A stretch of 64,000 nucleotides of DNA from assembly GCF_014643535.1 (NCBI RefSeq), contig NZ_BMJQ01000003.1, positions 434,001 through 498,000 of the forward strand, written 5' to 3'. This stretch comes from Aliidongia dinghuensis. GTDB taxonomy: Bacteria > Pseudomonadota > Alphaproteobacteria > ATCC43930 > CGMCC-115725. Made by a program: the position numbers and the translations under genes. This document shows, piece by piece, positions 1 through 10,000 of the stretch. Under the pieces are notes generated by a model. It did no database searches. It saw only the letters and a list, made by a program, of their open reading frames with translations, and was not told where the DNA came from. Positions within the stretch are counted from its first letter, which is position 1. Every line of letters starts with the position of its first letter.

Positions 1-2
1 CG

Positions 3-836
3 ATCGCCACCTTCCGGGCGGCGCTCACGCTCGATCCTGGCCGCAGCCGATCGTTCGAGGCGATGATCCAGGCCCAGTACCGCCACAGCCGGACCCCGGC
101 GGACACGATCGCGACGCTGAAGGAATGGCTGGCGCGCGATCCCGACCATGCGGGCGCCCGCCATATCCTGTCGGCGCTGACCGGCGAGGGTATCGAGCCG
201 CGCGCGTCGGACCGCTACATCAAGCGCCTGTTCGACGGGTATGCCACGAGCTTCGACGAGCATCTGGAGCACCTCGACTACGTGGCGCCGCGGCTGCTTG
301 CGGCAGCCGTCGGCCGCGCACTGGGCGCACCCGGCGGCCAATTGAGCGTGCTCGACGCCGGCTGTGGCACGGGCCGGTGGGCCGAGCTCCTCAGGCCCTT
401 CGCCCGCGAGCTCGTCGGCGTCGACCTGTCGGGCGGCATGCTGGAACAGGCGCGGCGCAACCGCGGCTACGACCGGCTCGAGGAAGCGGAGCTCACCGCC
501 TATCTGGCGGCGCATCCACGCGCGTTCGACCTGGTGTTTTCTGCCGACACGCTCGTCTATTTCGGCGACCTGGGCCTGGTCACCCGGGCAGCGGCCGACG
601 CGCTTCGCGCGGGCGGCTTGTTCGCCTTTACGGTCGAGCAGCTCGATGACGACGGGACGGGCGCGCCCTTCGTCCTGCACTATAACGGCCGCTTCGCCCA
701 TGCCCGCCACCATCTGGTCGAGGCCATGGGCGCGGCCGGGCTCGACATCGCCAGCCTCGAAGCCGGCGCGCTCCGCAGCGAGCGCCACAAGCCGGTGAAC
801 GGCTGGGTCATGGCTGCCCGCAAGCCACTCGACTGA
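3..836 (+). CDS. TPR-linked SAM-dependent methyltransferase, 3' part (5' end outside window)
   Basis: The reading frame is open from the first bases of the window, so this is the C-terminal part of a longer protein. The first in-frame ATG (63) lies inside a helical TPR-like stretch and is probably not the start. Residues before about 80 resemble the end of a TPR array. The rest is a class I SAM-dependent methyltransferase: motif I reads DAGCGTG and is followed by VGVDLSGGMLEQAR, the usual acidic loop and post-I helix. The substrate cannot be read from the sequence. The same architecture and shared motifs (FD..A..FD..LE.L.Y.AP, YFGDL) occur in the gene at 43308-45041, so the two are paralogues. 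The gene converges on the CHAT gene with a 41-bp gap. The methyltransferase fold is well supported; the biological role is unknown. Confidence 0.85.
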   Translation: MATFRAALTLDPGRSRSFEAMIQAQYRHSRTPADTIATLKEWLARDPDHAGARHILSALTGEGIEPRASDRYIKRLFDGYATSFDEHLEHLDYVAPRLLAAAVGRALGAPGGQLSVLDAGCGTGRWAELLRPFARELVGVDLSGGMLEQARRNRGYDRLEEAELTAYLAAHPRAFDLVFSADTLVYFGDLGLVTRAAADALRAGGLFAFTVEQLDDDGTGAPFVLHYNGRFAHARHHLVEAMGAAGLDIASLEAGALRSERHKPVNGWVMAARKPLD

Positions 837-877
837 CCCGAGGCCCGTCGTTTCCGCCAGCGCCATGGCGGGGGTCG

Positions 878-3800
878 TCATGGCAGGGCGGCCGGCGTCC
901 CGTCGGCCTGGGCGATCGGCCCGGTGCTGATCGGCCCGGTGCTGATCAGCCCAGTCGGCGCCGGCGGCGCGTCGATATCGCCGCGGGCACCGTCGCCGAT
1001 CAGCACGAACGGCGCCCAGGCGAACGGGTGCGTGAACAGCTTGCCGTAGCGGCCGTTGTCGCCGTCCAGCATTTCGAGCTTCGCGGCCCGGAGCGCCCCC
1101 GACGTGCCGGCCCGGCGCCCGCCGGCGAACGAGGCCATCGTGTGGGTCACGATCAGCTTCGCCGAATTGTCCTCCACCGACCAGTGGGTGACGAGCAGGC
1201 CGCGCGTGCCGGCGAAGAAGAACGCTCGCGCCAGGCCCGACAGGCTCTCGCCGGCGCCGCTGCCGCTCGGGCCCGCCGTGTTGCAGGCCGAGAGCACGAC
1301 CAGGTCGGCGTCGAGCTGCAGCTTCAGCACCTCGTCGACGCCGAGGAACGCTGGCGAGGCATCCGGCGCCGACGGCGGGTCGGACATCAGGATCGACGGC
1401 TCGGTCCGGCAATGCAGCTCCGAAGGCAAGAGCGCATGCGTCGCGAGATGCAGCACGCGATAGTGCCTGAGGTCGTAGCCCAGGAACTTCTCCTTGGTGA
1501 AGTCGGCACCCAGCACCATTTCGTCGGGCCGCGCGCCCAGCAGCCCGCCGACCGACAGGATCTCGTCGCGCGTGCCCGGCAGGGGGCCGAGCGATGAGAC
1601 GCCCTCGAGATCGGTCTTGCAGCGGTCGGGCGGGAAGCTCGCCGCGAGCTGGTCGTGCGTTGCCGGCCGGAAATCGCCGAAGCCCAGGAACGGCCGGTCG
1701 GCGTGAGACCCCGACTTGATGCGGCGCAGGTCGACGAAAGTCTGCACGGCCGGGACGTAGCTCACCTCGAACCGCCGGACGAGGAACGGCACCTTGCCGT
1801 AGTCGCCGTCGGTGACCGTGACGCCCGGCGCCGTCACCAGCATCTCGAACGGCAGGCTCAGGAGCGGCACGCTCGGCGCGATGACGAGGTTGCGGATATC
1901 CTTCAGCATCGGCTCCGCCGGCTTCAGCAGGTCGGCATAGAGCGTGTTGGCGCCGGCCAGGTCGTAGGGCGGGATCTTGACGTCCGGCCCGCTCAGGTCC
2001 AGCTGCGCGCTGGTGCGCAGTGCCGTTACCAGCTCGAGCGTCCGCCGGCGCGTCAGCGGCACCTCGAAGGCGCCGACGTTGTCCCGCTGCACGACGAAGC
2101 CATAGCTGTGCTCGGTGCCGGAGAAGAAGGCGATCAGCGCCTCCTTCGGCCGCAACAGCTCCTGCACGGTCTTGATCCCCGTGCCGGTCTGCAGCAGCTG
2201 GCCATAGGCCGGTGCCGCGGCCTGGGCCGTCGATTCCGCGTCGGCGCGGCGCTTCAAGGCGTCAGCAATCGCCGCGTCCGCCTTCTTGAGGTTCGCCTCC
2301 GCGTCGGCATCCCCGCCCTTCTGCTGCGCCACGGCGTCGCGATCGGCGAACAGCTGCTTCAGCTCCAGATCGATCTGCTGCAGCTGCCGCAGCGCGCCCG
2401 ACACCTTCTGGTCGCCCGCGGCGAGGCGTGCCGCCGCCTTCGCGATATATTGCGCGGTCAGGCTGCTCTGGGTCATCTGCGCAGCCTCGAACATCTCGGC
2501 GTCGAGCGCCGATGCGTTCGCCGGGTCCGACTTCGCGGTCTCATAGAGCGTGTCGAGATACGGGGCGACCAGCGGTTCGGGCACGCCCAGGTGGCGCTGG
2601 CGCACGATCCGGGCTCCCTCACGGAAGTTCCTGAGCGCGCCTGGCTGATCGCCCGCGCGGGCGAGCGTGCGGCCTGTCAAGAAATAGGCGATCGCCGTCG
2701 GCCGCTCGTTGGGCAGGGCCTTGGAGAAGAGTTGGGCCGATTCGCGGAGCGTATCGGTCGAGTCGTCCGCACGGCCCGCCTCCGATTGCCCGAGGCCCTC
2801 GACCAGGAGCGTGCGCGGCACGAAGCCCGGCTGGCTGTTGCCGCCAAGCTCGGCGAGCTTGCGGCTGCGCTGGGCCTGCTCGACCGCCAATTCCGGCCGG
2901 TTCTGCTGATAATCCGCCAGCGCCTGGGTGCGCCAGACCGCGGCGAGACCGCTGATCGCCAATTGGGTGTCGGGATCGATCAGCAGGGAATCGCCGAGGT
3001 TGGCCAAGCTCGGCTGCGCGCTCGACCCGCGGATGGCCGCATCCTTGAGGCCGGCCGGCACGTAGGCGCCAAAGCCCTGCTCCGCTCTCGCGAGCGACAC
3101 CTGTGCCTCCTCCGCCTTGGACTGGTTGAGGAGATGCAAGCCCCTGTAGAAATCGTAACGTGCCTGGAACAGCGCGTTGGGTGCGCGGGCGTTGAGCCGG
3201 GCGGCCTGCGCGAACCAGCCGTCCGCCTCGTCGAACCGGTTCTGGTTGCTGAGCTGCAGCGCGAGGTTGATCTGCGTGACGCCGAGCCCCGGGTTGTCCG
3301 GCCCCAGCACGCGCTGCTGGACCGCGAGCGCGTCGCGCAGCGCGTCCTCGGCACCGACGAAATTGTCGACCGCATTCTGCTCGGTCGCCAATCGCATCAG
3401 GCCGTAATAGCGGTCGAGATCGCCGCTGCCGAACGCCTGGCCGCCGAGGAGGGCCGCGAGCCCCTCACGCGAGGATTGGGCCCCGCCTTGATCAGGCACG
3501 CGCCGGCCGGTGACCGCCGCGACCGTGGCCTCGAGCGCCGGCTCGGCCGACGGCACGCCGTCCATGGCGTAGAGCGCGCCATCGATCGACGCGGCAATTG
3601 CGACATGGGGCCAGCCGCCGTTGTGGCGGGTGCAGCGCATGACCTGGGCCTGGATGCCGTCGAGAATGCGGGCCGACTGCGGCGCCTGGCAATCGAGCTG
3701 CTGGTCGAGATAGGTGCGCCACGGCCCCGCCGCCGCCAGCGCGGCCGGGTCTCCCCCCGCGCCGCCGAGCTGGAACAGGTGGCCGCTCGGCTGGACCCAG

Positions 3801-4054
3801 GTGCCGCAGCGGACCTCGTAGGCGGCCGCCGCACCGGCGAGCTCGCTTTGATTGCCCGGCTGATAGCTGCAGGCTTCGCCGACGGTATTCTTGCCGACCG
3901 GCTTCGCCGTCACCTTGAGGGAACCGCTGGTGGCCGACGCGACGGCGTCCGGCGGCAGCCGGTCGCATGCCGCGAGCAACAGGCCCAGGGACAGCAGGCC
4001 CATAGGCAGGGTTGCGCCGCGGACGACGCTGGCGAGGATGCGGGCGGCGCTCAA
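878..4054 (-). CDS. CHAT-domain (caspase-like) protease, predicted lipoprotein with TPR-like region
   Basis: This is a 1058-aa protein from a TTG start (4054-4052) that overlaps the TGA stop of tpsA as TTGA, with GAGG seven bases upstream; I prefer this to longer ATG readings that run inside tpsA. The N terminus is a lipoprotein signal peptide (residues 1-29) ending in the lipobox LAAC, with Cys30 followed by Asp. The middle (about 200-640) is helical and TPR-like, with a coiled segment near 600. The C-terminal third is a CHAT peptidase domain with the catalytic pair His873 (in LATHALLP) and Cys924 (in LSACNTAGP), both intact, and the downstream GLARAFFFAGTRGLL block. CHAT domains are clan CD proteases related to caspases and separase. 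Coupling to tpsA suggests action on, or regulation of, the TPS exoprotein; the target is not known. The last residues carry short TGPIS/TGLIS repeats. Confidence 0.85.
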   Translation of the reverse strand: MSAARILASVVRGATLPMGLLSLGLLLAACDRLPPDAVASATSGSLKVTAKPVGKNTVGEACSYQPGNQSELAGAAAAYEVRCGTWVQPSGHLFQLGGAGGDPAALAAAGPWRTYLDQQLDCQAPQSARILDGIQAQVMRCTRHNGGWPHVAIAASIDGALYAMDGVPSAEPALEATVAAVTGRRVPDQGGAQSSREGLAALLGGQAFGSGDLDRYYGLMRLATEQNAVDNFVGAEDALRDALAVQQRVLGPDNPGLGVTQINLALQLSNQNRFDEADGWFAQAARLNARAPNALFQARYDFYRGLHLLNQSKAEEAQVSLARAEQGFGAYVPAGLKDAAIRGSSAQPSLANLGDSLLIDPDTQLAISGLAAVWRTQALADYQQNRPELAVEQAQRSRKLAELGGNSQPGFVPRTLLVEGLGQSEAGRADDSTDTLRESAQLFSKALPNERPTAIAYFLTGRTLARAGDQPGALRNFREGARIVRQRHLGVPEPLVAPYLDTLYETAKSDPANASALDAEMFEAAQMTQSSLTAQYIAKAAARLAAGDQKVSGALRQLQQIDLELKQLFADRDAVAQQKGGDADAEANLKKADAAIADALKRRADAESTAQAAAPAYGQLLQTGTGIKTVQELLRPKEALIAFFSGTEHSYGFVVQRDNVGAFEVPLTRRRTLELVTALRTSAQLDLSGPDVKIPPYDLAGANTLYADLLKPAEPMLKDIRNLVIAPSVPLLSLPFEMLVTAPGVTVTDGDYGKVPFLVRRFEVSYVPAVQTFVDLRRIKSGSHADRPFLGFGDFRPATHDQLAASFPPDRCKTDLEGVSSLGPLPGTRDEILSVGGLLGARPDEMVLGADFTKEKFLGYDLRHYRVLHLATHALLPSELHCRTEPSILMSDPPSAPDASPAFLGVDEVLKLQLDADLVVLSACNTAGPSGSGAGESLSGLARAFFFAGTRGLLVTHWSVEDNSAKLIVTHTMASFAGGRRAGTSGALRAAKLEMLDGDNGRYGKLFTHPFAWAPFVLIGDGARGDIDAPPAPTGLISTGPISTGPIAQADGTPAALP

Positions 4055-7000
4055 TCTTCGTCCTCGTTGCCGTAGTCGAGGCGCTCCAGGGTCGGATCGT
4101 CGAAATCCCGGCGCTCCTTCGACAATTGGATAGTCTCGATCTGCTGCGGCACGGTCGGGACCAGGAGCGGCAGCACGATGCAGCTCGCGTTCCCGATCGC
4201 GCAATTGTTGAGGCGGTAGGCGTTGTCGCGTTCGCCCGACTTGGCCGCGAGCTGTGCTGCCGCCTCGCCGCCGATGCCTTGCAGTTGGCCGACCAGGCTG
4301 GTCACGCCGGCGCTGCCGTTGATCGCAAGCGCGTCGAGGTCGACGGTTCCGGTGAATTTGCCGTTGCCGAGGCTGACCAGCAGCGCGGAGGTCGGCGCCG
4401 ACAGGTTGGCGAGACTGACATCGCCGCTCGAGTTGCCGGAACCGACGGTCAGCACCAGCTGCTTGGGCGGTTCGAGCGGCAGTTGGAGATCGGTCGACGG
4501 TGCCAGGCCGGCCGCGTCGATGATGATGAACGGCGAGCGGACCGTCATGAAGCCGGTCTGGGTGAAATTGCCGCGCAGGTTCATGAGCAGCCGGTCGGTT
4601 GCCGTGTACGTGCCGCCTTGATCAGACATGGACCCGCCGGAAATGAAGGCAAGCGTCCGGCCATTCGCCTGGACATTGCTCAACTGCATGCCGCCAGCGC
4701 TCGCGACGGTGATATCGGCGCCGCCGTTGCTGAGCTGACCCATCACCGTGAGACCGATGCCGTCGTCGACGGTCACGGCGCCACCGCCGCTGTTCACGAT
4801 GCCGGCGAGCGTCCCGATCTGGTTGGCGCCCGAGAAGCGCGTGCCACCGGCCGAACTCGCCATCAGCTGCCCCGCCGTGAGCGCGCCGGTCACCGTGATG
4901 GTGCCGCCGCTGCGCAGCGCGACCGTCCCGCCACTCGTCAGCGCTGCGGTGACCGTGAGCCCGCCGCCGGTCGTAAGATCGAGATCGCCGCTGCCCGCGT
5001 CGATCGCGCCCGTGACGGTGAGCGGGCCGCTGGTCGTGAACTGGAAACCGCCGCCGCCCTGGTTGGTGACGCCGCCCAGGTTCTGGATCTGGTTCGTCTG
5101 GCCAAAGCTGGCGCCACCCACGGCGGCACTGGTGAGCGTCGTCGCCGTCAGTTGGCCCGCGGTCTGCTGGATCGCACCCGACGCGCTCAGCGACAGGTCG
5201 GACCCAGTCGTCAGGTTCGCCGCCAGGATGAGATTGCCGCCGGCGCCAATCGTGGACAGCGAGAGCGCGCCGCTGCCGGCGTCGATCGCCCCCGTCACGG
5301 AGAGCGTGCCGTTGTTGACGATCGTGATCCCGCCGCCGCCGATATTGGTGAACGAGCCGATCGATGCCGCCTCGACATTGATGAGGTCGACGCCGCCGAC
5401 CGCCGAGCCGGTCAGGACCGGCGGATCGACCAGCCCGCCGGTCTGGACGATTCGGCCGGACGCATTGAGCGCCAGCGTGCTGCCGGCGAGGATCGTAGCG
5501 TCGAGCGTCAGGTCGCCGCCGGTGCCGACCGTCGTCAACGCCAGCCCGCCCGACCCGCCGTCGACCGTACCTCCGACGCTCAAGGCCCCGACGTTGGTCA
5601 TGCTCGTGCCGCCGGCCCCGGCGTTCGTGAAGTTCGCCAGGTTTGCAACCCGGTTCGCCTGATCGAGCGTCACCGTTCCATTGGCGCTGCCGATCAGGAG
5701 CGTGGTCGTGAGCGTGCCTGCGCTCTGTGTGACGTCGCCGCCGGCGTTGAGCGTGATTTCGCTGCCGGCCGTAAGCGCCGCGCCGAGCGTCAGGCCGTGG
5801 CCGGCGCCCTCGACCTTGAGCGCCAAATGGCCGGCCCCCGCATCGACCGTCCCGGTGACGGCAAGACCGGTCGTGTCGGTCAGGACGACGTCGCCGCCGA
5901 CATTGGTAAGCCCGGCGAGCTGGCCGATCCGGTTCGCCTGGTCGAGTGTCACGCCGCCCGAAGCCGCCACGCTGAGGCTGGGCGTCGTAATGCTCGTGCC
6001 GCCGGCCTCCGACAGGGCGCCGCCGGTCGTGACGACGAGTCCGCTCGTCGCCGTGACGGAACCCAGCGTCAAGGCGCCGCTGTCGCGCAGTTGGACCAAC
6101 GTGCCGCTCGCCGCGAGAGCGGTGCCGCCGAGGCCGAAATGGTTGCCGGCGTTGACGAGGGTGATGGCCCCGGTCGATGCAAGCGTGGCGCCGGCCGCCC
6201 TCACGCTCGCACCCGCCGTCTGGCTGATGTCGCCACCGGCGGTCAGCGACAGGCCTCCCGAGGCGGTGACGTTGCCCAACGTCAACGCACTGGCGTTCTG
6301 CACCGTGATCGCCGTTCCGCTCGCGACGAGGATCGTCCCCGGACCGTTGGTGAGATTATTGCTGGCACCGGCGAGCGTGATCGCCCCGCCGGCGGCAAGT
6401 GTCGTGCCGGCGGCCGTGATCCCGCTACCGGCGCTCTCGGTGATCGCCCCGTTCGAGGTCACGTTCAGCGCGCCCGAGGTCGCGACGGAGGCGAGCGTGA
6501 CCGGACCGCCGCTGATCGTCAGCGCCGCGAGGTTCGACGCGGCAGCACCCAGGCTGACCGCGCCGGTGCCCGTCGAGATCGTCAGGCCTCTGCCGTTGCC
6601 GGCGATCGTGCCCACCGCATCGAAGCCAACCGACTGACCGGCGGTCTCGAGCGTCGTGGTGCCGCCAAGGGCCACCGCGCCGAAATTGAGGGCGCCGTTC
6701 GTTGCCGAGATGGTGCCGGCGAGGCTGACGGTGCCGCCGGCGCGCGTGGTATCGGCGCCGCCGGTGAAACCGAACCCGTCGCCGATCGCAAGGCCGCCGG
6801 CATTGGCGAACGTGACGGCACTGGTCACGCTGCCGCCGCCGTCGAGCGCCAACGCATAGGCGCCGGTGCCGGAGGCGAGCCCGCCGGCCGTGAGCGGACC
6901 TGCGACCGTCACGGTGCCGCCGGTCATGCTGGTCAGATCGAGCGTGCCGGAGCCAAGCGCCGCAGACGCAATCGCCGCGCCGCCCGAGCCTTGGAGCGTC

Positions 7001-10000
7001 AAGCTGTGGCTGCTGTCACCGACCGTCACCGGCCCGAGCGTGATCGCTCCGCTGCCGGCGCTGAACCCCGTGTCGCCGGCGAGGGTCACCCCGGTGGTGC
7101 CGAAATCCAGCGCCGCGTTGCTCGAGGCGATCGTGCCGGCCAGGATTTTCGCCGACGGCGTGGTCGCGATGGCGCCGCCGGTGAAGGTGAAGCCGTTGGT
7201 AATCGTGAGCGTGCCGGTATTGGCGAAGGACACTGGGTCCGCAATGGTCCCGCCGCCGTCGAGCGCGAGATTGACTGCCCCTGTCGGCAGGTTGAGCGCT
7301 TGTGCCACGAGGGGGCCGGTGAGCGTCACGGTGCCCGCCGTAAGTCCTGCCAGGTCGAGCGTGCCGGTCCCAAGGGCGACCGAAGCCATCGTGGCGCCGC
7401 CCGTGCCGCGCAGGGTCAGGTCCTGGCCGCTGCCCGTCGTCGTGATCGGCCCGAGCGAGATCGCCCCGGCGCCAGCGTCGACGATCGTCGCCCCCGCAAG
7501 CGTCGCCGAGCCGATCGTCACGGTGCCGCCATGGCCGGTGATCGTGCCCAGCAGGAACAGGCTGCCGCCGAGATGCGCCGTGCTGAAGCCGTCGAGGAAA
7601 TTGACGCTGTTGAGCGTGACGGAGCCGCCGTTCGTGAAATCCACGGCGTTGGTGATGGTGCCGCCGCCGTCGAGCGCCACGTCATAGGGCGCGTTGGCGG
7701 TGAGGAGCCCTTGGGCCACCAGTGGACCGCTCAAGGTGATCGCGCCGCCGGTCACGCCCCTGAGGTCGAGCGTGCCGCCGCCGAGATTGGCGGACGCGAT
7801 GGTCGCCCCGCCCGAACCGTCGAGGAAGAGCGAGGCGTTGCCCGTGACCGCGCCCAGCGTCAGCGCACCGGCGCCCGCATCGAATGTCGTGCCGCCGGCG
7901 AGCGTCACCGCGCCGAAGCGGAGCGGGTTGTCGGTCGCCTGGATCGAACCGTCCAGCGAAACCGTGCCGCCCACGGCGGTCGCATCGAGTCCGTGGGTGA
8001 AGGTGAAGACGCCGTTGAGCGTCAAGGTGCCGGCATTATTCAACGTGACCGCGCTGCCGATCGTGCCACCGTTGTCGAGCGCCAGGTTGTAGGCGGCGTT
8101 CGTCGTCGTGAGCCCGTTCGCGCTCAGCGTCCCATTGACGGTCACGGTGCCGCCGGTGATGCCGAAGAGGTCGAGCGTGCCGGCGCCAAGTGAGGCCGAA
8201 GCGATCGTGACGCCGCCCGAACCCGCCAAGTGCAGGCTGCTGTTGCCGCTGACCGCGCCCAGCGTGATGGCACCGGTGCCGGCGCCGAGCGTAGTGTCGC
8301 TGCTGAGTGCGACGGCGCCGAAGTCGAGCGCCGCGTTGGTCGTGGTGATCGGGCCGGCGAGGCTCGCCGACGACGGCGCCGTCGCCGTCATGCCGCCGGT
8401 AAAGGTGAAGCCGTTGGTGATGGTGAGCGTGCCGGTATTGTGGAACAGGGTCGCGCCCGGCGCCGTGCCGCCGCCGTCGAGCGCCACGTTGTAGGCGCTT
8501 TCGCCGACCGTGAGCCCGACGGTCGGATCGACCGCGCCGCTGAACGTGATGCCGCCGCCGGTCTTGGCGAGCGTCAGCGTCGCGACGCCCAAGACCGAGG
8601 TGGCGTTGTCGGTGCCAGCACCCGCGAGCGTCAGATTGTGGCCGCCACCCGTCACCGCTCCCAGGGTCAACGCGCCCGAGCCGGCATTGAATGTAGCATC
8701 GCCGCTGAGCGTCACCGCGCCGAAATCGAGCGCCGCGTTCGTCGCGGCGATCGGGCCGCCTAGGCTCGCCGACGACGGCGCCGTCGCCGTAACGCCACCG
8801 TCGAAATTGAAGCCGATCGGGATCGTGAGCGTGCCGGTATTGGCGAAGCTCGCCGCCCCCTGCACCGTGCCGCCGCCGTCGAGCGCCACGTTGTAGGCAC
8901 CGGCCAAGGCGGTGAGCGCGCCGGTCGTGTCGACCGCCCCGCTGAACGTGATGCCGCCGCCGGTCTTGGTGAGCGTCAGCGCCGCGACATTCGAGATCGA
9001 CGCTGCACTATCCGTGCCCGAGCCCCCGAGCGTCAGGTTATGGCCGCCGCCGGTCACCGCCCCCAGCGTCAGCGCGCCCGAGCCGGCGTTGAGCGTTGTA
9101 TCGTTGCCGAGCGTCACGGCGCCAAGGCTGACGCCGGTCGCCGAGATCGTGCCCGCGAGCGTCACCGTGCTGCCGGTGACACCGGTCGCGTCGAACGCGC
9201 CTGTGGTGAGGCCGACCGCGCTCACAGTCGCCCCGCCGGTGCCCACGAGCGTCAAGTTGCCGTTGCCGGTAGCGGATCCCAGCGTGATGAGCCCGCTGCC
9301 GGCGCTGAGCGTGGTGTTGCTCGTCAGGGTCACGCTGCCGAAATAGAGCGCCGCATTCGTCGCGGTGATCGGGCCGCCGAGGCTCGCCAACGACGGCGCC
9401 GTCGCCGTGACGCCACCATCGAAATTGAAGCCGCTCGGGATGGTGAGCGTGCCGGTGTTGGCGAAGCTCGCCGCGCCCTGCACCGTGCCGCCGCCGTCGA
9501 ACTCGACATTGTAGGCGCCGGCCGAGGCGGTGAGCGCGCCGGTCGTGCCGACCGCGCCGCTGAACGTGATGCCGCCGCCGGTCTTCGTGAGCGTCAGTGC
9601 CGCGACGTTCGACACCGATGTCCCGGTATCGGTGCCCGCGCCCTCGAGCGTCAGGTTGTGCCCCGCGCCCGTCACCGCGCCCATCGTCAATGCACCCGAC
9701 CCGGCGTTGAGCGTGGCATCGCCGCCGAGCGTTACCGCGCCAACGTTGATGCCGGTCGCCGAGATCGTGCCCGCGAGCGTCACCGTGCCGCCGGTGATGC
9801 CGGCAAGGCTGAGCGGCATCGAGCCCAGGTCGACGGCACTCAGGCTCGCCCCGCCCGTGCCGATCAGGGTCAGCGCGTGATTGTTGCCGGTGGCGCCCGC
9901 GAGCGTGATGAGCCCGGAGCCGGCGGTGAGGTTCGTGTTGCCCGTCAGGGTCACGTTGCCGAAGTCGAGCGCCGCGTTCGTCGTGGCGATCGTGCCGGCG

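Noticed and set aside
854..871. CCGCCA...TGGCGG hairpin between the convergent genes at the left edge
   Set aside because: Only a 6-bp stem and no T-run on either strand, so not called as a terminator.
1655..4075. 806-aa open frame opposite the CHAT gene
   Set aside because: Same kind of antisense shadow; the CHAT frame carries the conserved catalytic motifs.
4055..4204. N-terminal extension of the CHAT protein into tpsA (to 4204)
   Set aside because: It would put 50 Arg-rich residues before a good lipoprotein signal peptide. The TTG overlapping the tpsA stop fits better.
4012..8193. 1393-aa open frame on the plus strand opposite tpsA, and others there such as 10720-12699
   Set aside because: They are Arg/Gly/Asp-rich low-complexity readings of the complement of a repetitive high-G+C gene. 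They have no domain and follow the tpsA repeats.
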